Shown piece after piece: positions 37,030-45,832 of a stretch of DNA of 64,000 bases (position 1 is its first letter; each line of letters begins with the position of its first letter). The position numbers were made by a program, and so were the translations under genes. This DNA is from JBEULC01 sp045504435 (GTDB lineage Bacteria; Pseudomonadota; Alphaproteobacteria; WRAU01; Hepatincolaceae), in NCBI GenBank assembly GCA_045504435.1, contig JBEULC010000001.1, forward strand, positions 806,001 through 870,000. Direction: 5' to 3'. A model generated the notes under the pieces. The model searched no databases. It was not told the origin of the DNA and saw nothing but the letters and a program-made list of their open reading frames with translations.

Positions 37030-38052
37030 GCGTTCTGAAATTTTATCTTACTACTATTCAAAATAATATAATTTTAATAGTACTCTTTTAATAACCCTTA
37101 ATTCTTTTTTAAATTTTATAACAAGCTTTGAAAGCATAATAGATTTTGTTCAAATTTTCAAAGATAAAAATATTGTATAAGGTGGAATTATCTAGAGAAA
37201 ATTATGCGCTTACGAAAAATTATGTTAATATAAAAATTATAAAGAATAGGATTTTTGGTAATAAATAGGCGCTTTAATCTTTGAAAGACTAATCTTTGGT
37301 TACAGTAAAATTTATTTACAAAAATGGTTTCTTGCGATTTTTTAAATTGATCTTAATAAAAAAATTATAATAAAAGATTATTGGCTCCTGCTCTACCGCA
37401 AAATAAATTAAAAACATCACTAAAATAATATTTTTACACATTTTAAAGTACAAAAATAGACTTGTAAAACGGGAGAGTATAATTTTTTTGGGCATATCTT
37501 GAAATGGAAAAAAGCTATTTATGCAAAAGCCAGTTTATAAATGCAGGAATAAAAAGATCATACTGTAAAGCCGCAGCACTGGGAAGTATTAAAACAAATC
37601 TTAAAAGAAGCATTAAGGCTTAATCTACTAAAAACTACTATTTGAAAAAAATCTATCTATAATAAGTTAAAATAAGTCTTAATAATTGCCCCATATTTAT
37701 AAATCCAATGTGCCTAAATTGGAATTATAAGCCTGCAATACTGTACTGTACAGAAATAAGAGATAAAGTAAATTCTTAGAGTTCTCTGCTTTTAAAATTT
37801 ATATAAATACAATGCCATAATATAGAATTATAGCAAAAAAGGTTTAAGCGGTATAATCAATTAATTTCTAAAAAACACATTTTAAGATATTTAAATGAAC
37901 ATCATTTAAGAGGTCATAAGGTAAAAATTGTAGCTGACAGTATATTTAATAACTTTTTTCTACTATAAACAGTAAGATTACTTACAAATAATTAATAGCT
38001 TAGTTTTATAACTAAAAAAGCAAGAAATATTTCTAAAATCCAGGATAAAAAT
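37030..38052. other. One kilobase without an intact gene, probably decayed DNA
   Basis: No ORF of note is found. Short coding-like patches remain, for example a frame starting near 37855 that reads NQLISKKHILRYLNEHHLRG before continuing about 17 more residues to a stop, and fragments near 37517-37620. They are interrupted by stops and I cannot assign them. The stretch adjoins the restriction-modification pair. It could be the eroded remainder of a larger acquired segment or of an older gene. There are no terminal inverted repeats or tRNA nearby. Confidence 0.4.
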
Positions 38053-38967
38053 ATGATCTTAGGGGGGCCGGTGGGGAAATTAGGAAATGTTCAAATTATT
38101 AAAACTCTAAATAAATTTGAATCAAAAATTATATGTGGAGATATATTAGAGCAATTAAAGAAAATTAATAAAAATTATAAATTTGATGTCATTATTGTTG
38201 ATCCTCCATATAATATTGGAAAAGATTTTGGAAATAGCAATGATACTATGGAAATAGGAAAATATATTAAATGGTCAAAAAAGTGGCTTAATTTATGTTT
38301 TGAGATATTAGCAGATGATGGCTTAATTTATGTTTATGGCTTTCCAGAAATATTAGCTAGATTAGCTGTAGAATATCCAATTGAAAAGCAAAGAATACTT
38401 GCCTGGCACTATACTAATAAAGCAACACCTTCTTTTAACTTTTGGCAACGCTCTTATGAATCAATTTTATGTTTATGGAAAAATGTAAGACCAAGCCTTG
38501 AAATAAATCAAATACGGGAACCTTATACTGAAAGGTATTTAAAATTTGCAGGCAAAGAAAGAAAAGGTATCAAAGGAAGATTTGGAGATAAAACTACTTT
38601 ATATAATGTAAATGAAGGTGGAGCTTTGCCACGTGATGTTATTAAAATCCCAGCTCTTGCAGGAGGGGCGGGGAGACTTGAAAGACATTTTATGTGTAAA
38701 ACGTGTAACAACACGCTTTATAATTCAAAAGAATTAAAAAAACATAAAGAACATATTATTTTACAACATCCCACACAAAAACCTATGGAATTAACGAAAA
38801 AGCTTATACAATCTCGTATAAATGGAAATAATGGTCGCATTCTTATACCTTTTGCAGGTTCTGGTTCGGAATGCGTAGCTGCAAAAAAGCTGGGCATAGA
38901 ATTTTTAGGGATAGAATTAAATCCTGAATATGTAGAATATGCTAATAAATGGCTTGATATAGAGTAA
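38053..38967 (+). CDS. DNA methyltransferase of a restriction-modification system (N4-cytosine/N6-adenine)
   Basis: This is a 304-residue amino-methyltransferase. The catalytic motif DPPYNIGKDF (50-59) precedes the SAM motif FAGSG (267-271), the order of the beta class. HPTQKPMEL precedes the latter, as usual. The target-recognition region lies between. Within it, CKTCNN at about 214 followed by KKHKEH gives a C-x2-C-x12-H-x2-H array that looks like a small zinc finger, unusual for this family. AGGA eight bases before the ATG supports the start. The next ORF starts two bases after its stop and is the probable endonuclease, so the pair is one operon. The recognition site is unknown. Confidence 0.88.
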   Translation: MILGGPVGKLGNVQIIKTLNKFESKIICGDILEQLKKINKNYKFDVIIVDPPYNIGKDFGNSNDTMEIGKYIKWSKKWLNLCFEILADDGLIYVYGFPEILARLAVEYPIEKQRILAWHYTNKATPSFNFWQRSYESILCLWKNVRPSLEINQIREPYTERYLKFAGKERKGIKGRFGDKTTLYNVNEGGALPRDVIKIPALAGGAGRLERHFMCKTCNNTLYNSKELKKHKEHIILQHPTQKPMELTKKLIQSRINGNNGRILIPFAGSGSECVAAKKLGIEFLGIELNPEYVEYANKWLDIE

Positions 38968-38969
38968 AC

Positions 38970-39584
38970 ATGTATAAACTAACAGATAGAATGTTGCAGG
39001 CGCTTGAAAAAGATTTACGTAAGTTTCATGAGCTATTTCAAGGAGGCAGATGTCAGGCATGGCAATTGGAGGAATTAATTGCAAAAGCAATAAGAAGTGA
39101 TTTTTCTAAACATGAAAAAGTGGTTTGGAAAGGTAGCGGGCATGATATAGGTTCTGATATTATAGTAAATGATAAATTTGAAATTCAAATAAAATCCGGG
39201 GAAGTAAAAAAAGTTAAATTATATGGTATAAAAGAGGATTTTTTAATATTATCAGGCCACAGATTAGGAAGATTTAAAAGTAATTTAGAAGAAATGACAA
39301 ATTTTCTTAATAAAAATACTTATTTTCTTATGGCAGTACCCTATCAAGAGAAAGAAAATGAACTAGGCAAAAGTCATAATTATCAAATTTTATATATAGA
39401 TACTCAGATTTTGCAAATAGAAGATTATACCAAATGGAAAAAACCTAATGAAAGTTATTATTATATAAATTCAAAAGGAGTAATTTTTAGCATTTCCCCC
39501 TCAATGAGCTGGCAAATATGGTGGAGAATTCCTTTGAGGATATTAATGGAAAATGATAAAACAAGAGTTATATCTATAAATTAG
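38970..39584 (+). CDS. Probable type II restriction endonuclease (PD-(D/E)xK fold)
   Basis: This 204-residue protein partners the methyltransferase just upstream. The nuclease core is suggested by SGHDIGSDIIVNDKFEIQIKSGEV around residues 56-79, giving Asp59 and Asp63, then Gln73-x-Lys75. This is the arrangement of PD-(D/E)xK nucleases with a Q-x-K variant, as also seen in Mrr-type domains. The front part (QAWQLEELIAKAIR, about 29-42) is helical. Size and tight linkage (two-base gap) match simple type II systems. No other role is as likely. Cleavage specificity cannot be told from sequence. Confidence 0.75.
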   Translation: MYKLTDRMLQALEKDLRKFHELFQGGRCQAWQLEELIAKAIRSDFSKHEKVVWKGSGHDIGSDIIVNDKFEIQIKSGEVKKVKLYGIKEDFLILSGHRLGRFKSNLEEMTNFLNKNTYFLMAVPYQEKENELGKSHNYQILYIDTQILQIEDYTKWKKPNESYYYINSKGVIFSISPSMSWQIWWRIPLRILMENDKTRVISIN

Positions 39585-39645
39585 GTGAAATACTAAATAA
39601 TTAGCAGTTTTATAACATGAGTAACGTATAATTACGATGCTATAA

Positions 39646-39692
39646 GTTAAGGCCCCTCAAGATAGCTATTAATTTAACTTGATGGCCTTAAC
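39646..39692. repeat. Dyad element between convergent genes
   Basis: GTTAAGGCCCCTCAAG (39646-39661) pairs with CTTGATGGCCTTAAC (39678-39692) with one bulged base and one C-A mismatch. In addition, CCCCTC in the left arm could pair with GAGGGG at 39712-39717, giving an alternative fold. It lies between the restriction endonuclease gene and the convergent decarboxylase gene. There is no T run, so it may be a weak terminator or a boundary of the inserted restriction-modification segment. Confidence 0.4.
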
Positions 39693-39733
39693 TTAGCTGG
39701 CCCAATGATTAAGAGGGGTTTACTGTATAAAAA

Positions 39734-40903
39734 TTATATATAATAGGCGGCAAGAGGTTTAAATCCATTAAAGCATACTGTAGAGTAGCTTGTGGTGTAA
39801 CCTCCAGTGGATAATATATAAAGATAATCTTCATTTTTTAAGTTTATTGGGAGCTTATATTTATAATCCTTATATAAAATATCCATACCATCGCAGGTTG
39901 GCCCGGCTAAAAATACTTCTGAAACAGGTTGATCATCTTTATCGGTAATAATTTTATATTTAATACTTTCGCCCATTACTTCTGCTAAACCCCCAAACAT
40001 CCCTATATCTAAATATACCCACCGTGCTTCTTTATTATAATTTTTTTCTGAAACTAAAATTACTTCGGTTTTTAATACGCCTGCATCAGCAACTAAAAAT
40101 CTTCCAGGCTCTGTAAAAATTATCGGTATGTGTTTGCCAAAGGTATCCTGAAGTGCCTGATCTATAACTTTTTTGTAGGCGCTTAAGGGTTGATGGGGAG
40201 TTAGATAGCCATAAGCTGGGTAGCCTCCACCTAGGTTTAGCATTTCTAAGTGAATCCCATGTTTATTTTTAAGATTTTCAAAGATTTTACCAGCTTCTTT
40301 AATAGCATTTCCCCAAGCTTCTAAATAAACTTGCTGGGAGCCCACATGAAATGAAACTCCCCAAGGCTTAAGTCCTAAATCTTTAGCCATTTTTAAAAGG
40401 TTTTCTGCCATTTCACTAGAACACCCAAATTTTTTAGACAAGGGCCATAAGGCATTTTTATTATTTACTAAAATGCGACAATAAACACTAGAACCTGGAG
40501 CATTTTCTGCAATTTTTCTAATTTCTTCTTCACTATCAAAAACAAAAATATTTATCTTTTTTTCATAGGCTCGTTGTATAAGCTTTGCTTTTTTAATCGG
40601 ACTACCCCAAGAAATTTTATCAGGACTCACTCCTAAAGATAAACATAAATCTACTTCTTCCATAGATGCTACATCAAAAGATGACTCTAAATCCTTTAAA
40701 GTTTTAATTACCTCATTAGCAGGATTACATTTAACCGCATAAAAGACATGAAACTTAGAAAAATTATCTTTAAATTCCTTATATTTTTTTTGTAAAATAG
40801 AAGTATCAAATACTAAAAATGGTGTCGGCAAATTGGGATTATCACGTAAATAGTTAGCAATTTTTTTTGGTAAATGTGGAGAGTTTGACATCGATTTTTC
40901 CAT
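39734..40903 (-). CDS. PLP-dependent ornithine/lysine/diaminopimelate-type decarboxylase
   Basis: This is a fold-type III PLP decarboxylase of 389 residues. The PLP lysine is Lys58 in FYAVKCNP. The phosphate-binding glycine loop is in MLNLGGGYPAYG, and TEPGRFLVADAG follows. The active-site cysteine of the ornithine decarboxylase group is Cys337 in GPTCDGMD. The size and CDGMD motif favour a eukaryotic-like ornithine decarboxylase or lysine/ornithine enzyme over LysA. The product would be putrescine or cadaverine. A second Met at codon 5 is an alternative start. It is divergent from aroQ with a 278-base gap. Confidence 0.9.
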   Translation of the reverse strand: MEKSMSNSPHLPKKIANYLRDNPNLPTPFLVFDTSILQKKYKEFKDNFSKFHVFYAVKCNPANEVIKTLKDLESSFDVASMEEVDLCLSLGVSPDKISWGSPIKKAKLIQRAYEKKINIFVFDSEEEIRKIAENAPGSSVYCRILVNNKNALWPLSKKFGCSSEMAENLLKMAKDLGLKPWGVSFHVGSQQVYLEAWGNAIKEAGKIFENLKNKHGIHLEMLNLGGGYPAYGYLTPHQPLSAYKKVIDQALQDTFGKHIPIIFTEPGRFLVADAGVLKTEVILVSEKNYNKEARWVYLDIGMFGGLAEVMGESIKYKIITDKDDQPVSEVFLAGPTCDGMDILYKDYKYKLPINLKNEDYLYILSTGGYTTSYSTVCFNGFKPLAAYYI

Positions 40904-41181
40904 TTATACAATTAGTAAATTTAATGAGTTCTGCAAACCATTAAATTTAAAATAATTTACAAGCTTTATCAAATGTTTTTTTAGTTTTTAATTAAACTTC
41001 TAAGTGAGTTGTAAATGTAAATTAAAAAGAATAATCAATTTTTAAGAGTTAATTTCAAACTCAATGATAAAACCCATAAAAAGTTATAATCATATTTAAA
41101 ATGTTATTGCTAATTATTTAATTATTGATTAAATATTACTATTAATAATAATATACTATTTATAAATTCAGAGCAAAATAT

Positions 41182-41613
41182 ATGAAAAAAATTCTTATAA
41201 TTAATGGGCCTAATTTAAACCTTCTAGGAGAACGTCAAATTGGTATATATGGCATAAAATCTTTAGAAGAGATTAATACAATGTGTATTAATCAAGCCAG
41301 TTTATATAATATTGCATTAGCTTGTAAGCAAAGTAATTGTGAGGGGAAGTTAATTGATTATATTCAGCAGGCTAAAGTTGAAGAATTTACAGATATTATT
41401 ATAAATGCTGCTGCTTATACTCATACTTCTATTGGGATTATGGATGCCTTATTAGCAGTTAATCTTAATGTTTATGAGGTTCACCTTTCAAATATTTACA
41501 CCAGAGAGGATTTTAGAAAAAATTCTTATATCTCTAAAATTGCTAAAGGAGTAATTAGCGGATTCAAAGAACAAGGTTATTTAATGGCAATTGACTATAT
41601 TGCTTTAAATTAG
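41182..41613 (+). CDS. aroQ: 3-dehydroquinate dehydratase, type II
   Basis: This dodecameric enzyme removes water from 3-dehydroquinate in the shikimate pathway. The 143 residues match the type II family. Catalytic Tyr23 is in LLGERQIGIYG, the loop QSNCEGKLIDYIQQA follows, then INAAAYTHTS and EVHLSN with the catalytic His. The order aroQ-accB-accC is characteristic of alphaproteobacteria and other bacteria. accB starts 118 bases downstream. The rest of the shikimate pathway is not in the window, so whether it operates here is unknown. Confidence 0.95.
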   Translation: MKKILIINGPNLNLLGERQIGIYGIKSLEEINTMCINQASLYNIALACKQSNCEGKLIDYIQQAKVEEFTDIIINAAAYTHTSIGIMDALLAVNLNVYEVHLSNIYTREDFRKNSYISKIAKGVISGFKEQGYLMAIDYIALN

Positions 41614-41731
41614 CTTTTCTTACTTTCTAAGTTTATTGTGTAGCTGGTTGATATAGTCAACATAATAAGCTATTATTAAATTAATTTTGTATTTCAATAT
41701 ATATTTTTAAAATATTTTCCATAGGATCTTC

Positions 41732-42262
41732 ATGACAAAAGAAAAGAAAGATGAGCATAATTTTCAACCAGAATATGCGCAATTTATTAAAGATTTAGCA
41801 AAAATAGCTAAAGAGTCACAGCTTAATGAAATAGAGTTTAAACAAGATAATACTCATATTAAAATTGTTAGAAATAAAGAGACTCTTAACCCAGTTTACT
41901 CTAACTATCCCTTGCATGAAATATCAAAACCTGCCCAAGAAGTTCATTTTCCCCAAGAGCTAGCTAAAGTAAACCCTATATTAGCCACTAAAGCTGCTGA
42001 GGAGGTTACAGATTATAGTAAATATCCAGGAGCCCTGTTATCGCCCATGTTAGGAATGGTATATACTAGTTCTTCTCCAGAGGCAGATGATTTTGTGAAA
42101 GTAGGGGACACAGTGAAAAAAGGGGAGACTGTATTACTAATTGAGGCGATGAAAGTATTTAATCAAGTTAAAGCTCATATGGGCGGAAAAATTAAAGAAA
42201 TAAAAGTAAAAAATAAGAGCCCAGTAGAATATGGCCAATTATTACTTATTATTGAAGAGTAA
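41732..42262 (+). CDS. accB: Acetyl-CoA carboxylase biotin carboxyl carrier protein
   Basis: This is the BCCP subunit, which carries CO2 on biotin between AccC and AccAD. The 176 residues end with a biotinyl domain whose acceptor lysine is Lys141 in EAMKVFN. Before it are the domain start LLSPMLGMVYTSSSPEADDFVKVGD and a flexible middle linker (about 60-95) rich in Pro and Ala. A helical N-terminus binds AccC. AGGA precedes the ATG. accC follows after 104 bases. The N-terminal extension MTKEKKDEHNFQPEY is charged and variable. Confidence 0.96.
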   Translation: MTKEKKDEHNFQPEYAQFIKDLAKIAKESQLNEIEFKQDNTHIKIVRNKETLNPVYSNYPLHEISKPAQEVHFPQELAKVNPILATKAAEEVTDYSKYPGALLSPMLGMVYTSSSPEADDFVKVGDTVKKGETVLLIEAMKVFNQVKAHMGGKIKEIKVKNKSPVEYGQLLLIIEE

Positions 42263-42366
42263 TTTTTATTCCAATCCACAATAAATTAAATAACAAAATT
42301 TAGATGAGCTAAGAGATTTTTAAGAATTAATTAAGCTACTTTATAATAAATATAAAAGAGTATGGA

Positions 42367-43728
42367 ATGAAAAAGGAAATAAAGAAGGTTTTAATAGCAA
42401 ATAGGGGAGAAATTGCTGTAAGAATTATTAGAGCTTGCCAAGAGATGAATATCAAAACAGTTGCTGTTTACTCTATGGCTGATGCAGGAGCTATGCATGT
42501 TAAGATTGCTGATCAATCAATTTGTATCGGCCCTGAAAAAGCGAATCAAAGTTATACTAATAAGCAAGCCATATTAAGTGCGGCTATTATTACCAATGCT
42601 GATGCTATTCATCCTGGTTATGGTTTTTTATCAGAAAATGCTGATTTTGTAGAAATGGTAGAAGAACATGGATTTATATTTATTGGTCCTGCTTCTAAAC
42701 ACATTAAAATTATGGGAGATAAAATCCAAGCTAAAGCTACTGCGGTTGAATTAGGCTTACCAACTATACCGGGATCAAAAGGGGAAGTAAAAACATTTGC
42801 TGAAGCTAAAGAAGTTGCCCTAGAATTTGGGTATCCTATTTTAATTAAAGCGGCTGCAGGTGGCGGTGGACGAGGGATGAAGGTAGTTTTTGAAGAAAAG
42901 CTCTTAGAGGAATCTTTTAATATTGCTAAAAGCGAATCTTTAGCTGCCTTTGGTAATGGTGCGGTGTATATAGAGAAATTCCTTTTAAATCCTCGCCATA
43001 TTGAAGTACAAATTTTAGCGGATAATCATGGCAATGTATTACATTTATTTGAAAGAGATTGCTCTATTCAACGTCGTAATCAAAAAGTTATAGAAGAGGC
43101 GCTTTCTCCTGCTTTAACTGTAGCAGAAAGAAAATATATTTGTGAATTAAGTGCCTTTTGTATGAAGAAAATGGGTTACACAAGCGTAGGTACTATAGAA
43201 TATTTATATGAAGATGGTAAATTTTATTTTATGGAGATGAACACACGCTTGCAGGTTGAGCACCCGGTTACAGAATTCATTACTGGTATTGATTTAGTTT
43301 ACCAAATGATTAGAGTAGCCCAAAATAAAACCTTAGATTATACCCAAGCAGATATTAAGCATAAAGGTCATGCTATTGAATGTAGAATTAATGCTGAAGA
43401 TCCTGAAACTTTTACGCCAACTCCTGGTAAAATTGTACATTATCATCCTTCCGGTGGCCTTGGGGTTAGAGTAGATACCGCAGTATATTCTGGTTATACC
43501 ATACCTCCTTATTATGATAGTATGATAGCTAAGTTAATTGTTTATGGAGAAAATAGAAATCATTGTATTTTGAGATTAAAGCGGGCTTTAAAAGAATTAA
43601 TTATTGACTGTGCTCCTGGTACCAAAACTAATATTCTTTTACATTTGCGTTTAATTGATGAACCAGATTTTCTTAACGGCACTTATAATATTAAATGGTT
43701 AGAACAATTGTTAAGCAAGGAAAGCTAA
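42367..43728 (+). CDS. accC: Acetyl-CoA carboxylase biotin carboxylase
   Basis: This enzyme carboxylates biotin on AccB using ATP and bicarbonate. The 453 residues are full length with the ATP-grasp glycine loop KAAAGGGGRGMKVV (161-174), the metal and substrate segment FMEMNTRLQVEHPVTE, and ECRINAEDPETFTPTPG in the C-terminal domain. It ends an aroQ-accB-accC group. A 12-base-pair hairpin after it (43792-43827) may end the transcript. The carboxyltransferase genes accA and accD are not in the window. Its product malonyl-CoA feeds FabH, encoded at 20.7 kb. Confidence 0.97.
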   Translation: MKKEIKKVLIANRGEIAVRIIRACQEMNIKTVAVYSMADAGAMHVKIADQSICIGPEKANQSYTNKQAILSAAIITNADAIHPGYGFLSENADFVEMVEEHGFIFIGPASKHIKIMGDKIQAKATAVELGLPTIPGSKGEVKTFAEAKEVALEFGYPILIKAAAGGGGRGMKVVFEEKLLEESFNIAKSESLAAFGNGAVYIEKFLLNPRHIEVQILADNHGNVLHLFERDCSIQRRNQKVIEEALSPALTVAERKYICELSAFCMKKMGYTSVGTIEYLYEDGKFYFMEMNTRLQVEHPVTEFITGIDLVYQMIRVAQNKTLDYTQADIKHKGHAIECRINAEDPETFTPTPGKIVHYHPSGGLGVRVDTAVYSGYTIPPYYDSMIAKLIVYGENRNHCILRLKRALKELIIDCAPGTKTNILLHLRLIDEPDFLNGTYNIKWLEQLLSKES

Positions 43729-43791
43729 TCTAAATATTTAAGCTAAAGTAAAAATATTTACAAACCTAAAAATTAAAGATATCTGAACTAA

Positions 43792-43827
43792 TAGAAGATA
43801 TAGATTTTTATAAACCTATATCTTCTA
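43792..43827 (+). terminator. Candidate terminator after accC
   Basis: A perfect 12-base-pair inverted repeat, TAGAAGATATAG and CTATATCTTCTA, has a 12-base loop and lies 64 bases after the accC stop. It is A+T-rich and followed by AGATATTTT, so termination strength is moderate. Confidence 0.55.
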
Positions 43828-44161
43828 AGATATTTTACTCATTATTTATAAGGTATAAAGGTTTTACTACAAATGATTTTCTTTAAAGTAACTGAGTTCC
43901 CTTTAGGGCTATCCTAAAAGAAAGGTCTAAAAAAGAGAGCCCGCAAAGTAAAACCTTTAAAAATTATAACTTAAAAACAGCTACGTAGGTTACCGAATTT
44001 ATTTTTCCCCTTATTTCCCTTATGCTACTTTTTAAAATAATGATTTAAAAAATCAGACAATAGGTATTATAAAATAACTCTTAAAATCTTATATAGCTTT
44101 TTCTAAGAAAAAATTGTGGCTAATGGTAGGGGAAAGGAGATTAAGAGAGTAAAGTATTACT

Positions 44162-44202
44162 TAAGATTGCGCCCTAAATAAATTATCTAGGACACGATCT
44201 TA
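44162..44202 (-). terminator. Hairpin downstream of the sodium symporter gene
   Basis: TAAGATTGCGCCCT and AGGACACGATCTTA form a 14-position stem with one mismatch and two G-U pairs when read on the minus strand, loop 13 bases. It lies 14 bases after the symporter stop on that strand. A long T run is missing, so it may act as an RNA 3'-end structure rather than a classic terminator. Confidence 0.45.
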
Positions 44203-44215
44203 AATAATATTAAGA

Positions 44216-45562
44216 TTATAAAACCTTAAATATCATATTGCTTACGATGATTATAATCACAGAAGGAGCTATGTACTTTAAAATAAATAACCAAACTTTA
44301 ACTAATTTAAAGGGCACAGTGCCGTTATTAGTAACTTCATTAATTGCCACTGCTTTAGGTAAAATCCAGCCTACTACGATACACACAATAAAAGCTCCAA
44401 AAGTCAATAAATAATCAGAAAAATTTCCAGCAAAATCAAAAGTGTTTTTTCCAAAAATAGTAAAGCCGCTAAATTTGTTAAAAGCTAATCCTTGAATAGT
44501 GCTAATTACCACACAGATCGCGGCATAACATAAAATAGCCTGTTTTCTTGTAAGCTTAAATAAGTTAGCTAAGGCAGGCACTGCAGCTTCTACTAAAGAA
44601 ATAGTTGAAGTTATTGCCGCCATACCCATAATTAAAAATAACAAAGCTGCAAAAATAAAGCCAAATTTAAGATTAGCAAATACCGCAGGCAAAGTTATAA
44701 AAGTTAATCCAGGCCCTGAATTTGGATCATAATTAAAAGCAAATACTGCAGGGATAATAAGTAAAGAGGTAAATATACCTATTCCAGAACCTATTAAAAC
44801 GGTGTAAGTAGCAGAAGATTTTAAGTTATAATCTTTTTTTACGTAAGAACTATAAATTAACATGGTACCTATCCCAATAGATAAGGAGAAAAATGCCTGC
44901 CCTAAAGCGGCCATTAAAGCTTTAGAAGTTACATAATTATAATCAAAGCTGAATACATATTTTACTCCTTCAGAAGCCCCCTCTAAAGTTAATACGCGCA
45001 ATATCATAATAATTAAAATAATAAATAACATTGGTAGAAGAAATAAGTTAGTTCTTTCTACTCCTTGTACCACTCCCTTATAATTAATAAATATGGTAAG
45101 AAAGATAAAAATACAGGTACATAAAGTTAAAATAAAGGGGCTAGCTAATAAAGATTTAAAAATTAAATTGTAATATTCGCTATCATTGGTACTATAACTA
45201 ATTTGACCTGTAAGAGATTGAACGAAATAAAAAACTATCCAACCGCATACCACAAAATAAAAACTTAAAATTGTAGTACTGACTACTATAGGCATTCCAT
45301 TTAATAAAAATCTACCTGTTTTATTATTAAAAGCAGTAAACATATTTTGCCCTAACATTCTTCCTAATGTAAATTCTGCAAGTAAGATTGCTAACGCTAT
45401 ACCTAAAGAGCATAAAAAGTAGAGAAAAATAAAAGTACCTCCGCCATTTTCTGCAACAAGGTAAGGAAATCTCCAAATATTACCTAACCCTACCGCTGAT
45501 CCCGAAGCAGCAAGAACAAATCCCAACTTAGATGACCAATTATTATCTTTGAGGTTTGCCAT
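44216..45562 (-). CDS. Sodium-dependent transporter, neurotransmitter:sodium symporter family
   Basis: This 448-residue inner-membrane symporter of the LeuT/NSS family probably imports amino acids or related amines with sodium. The family signature GSAVGLGNIWRFPY is at 21-34, forming the unwound part of helix 1 and the sodium site, followed by ENGGGTF and LAEFTLGR. About eleven hydrophobic helices can be counted. The later unwound helix 6 region appears as GQAFFSLSIGIGTML. AAGG upstream of the ATG supports the start. It is convergent with accC. Substrate is unknown. Confidence 0.92.
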   Translation of the reverse strand: MANLKDNNWSSKLGFVLAASGSAVGLGNIWRFPYLVAENGGGTFIFLYFLCSLGIALAILLAEFTLGRMLGQNMFTAFNNKTGRFLLNGMPIVVSTTILSFYFVVCGWIVFYFVQSLTGQISYSTNDSEYYNLIFKSLLASPFILTLCTCIFIFLTIFINYKGVVQGVERTNLFLLPMLFIILIIMILRVLTLEGASEGVKYVFSFDYNYVTSKALMAALGQAFFSLSIGIGTMLIYSSYVKKDYNLKSSATYTVLIGSGIGIFTSLLIIPAVFAFNYDPNSGPGLTFITLPAVFANLKFGFIFAALLFLIMGMAAITSTISLVEAAVPALANLFKLTRKQAILCYAAICVVISTIQGLAFNKFSGFTIFGKNTFDFAGNFSDYLLTFGAFIVCIVVGWILPKAVAINEVTNNGTVPFKLVKVWLFILKYIAPSVIIIIVSNMIFKVL

Positions 45563-45832
45563 ATCAATAACCTTTCATAATTATGTTATTTTATAAATTA
45601 ACTTATAAGAGTTTTAGCAGGTTTTCTTTAATATCCCTAGTAAACTAAAGATAAAGAATAATACAATTGCATCATATGTCAATAGCATTAATCAAGTATT
45701 CAACGGTTTTGAGGGAAATATCTACAACAAATTAAAACTTTTAGCCTCATAAAAAATATCAATTGATATAAATGTTATTATTTGTTAGAATTAAATAATA
45801 ATTAATTACTTAAGGTTGAAGAGAGAAGGTTT

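Larger units (their letters stand above)
43729..44215. other. Convergent intergenic region with two hairpins
   Basis: No gene is visible in these 487 bases. They hold the hairpin at 43792-43827 on the accC side and the one at 44162-44202 on the symporter side, which are annotated separately. The middle shows nothing I can name. Confidence 0.5.
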
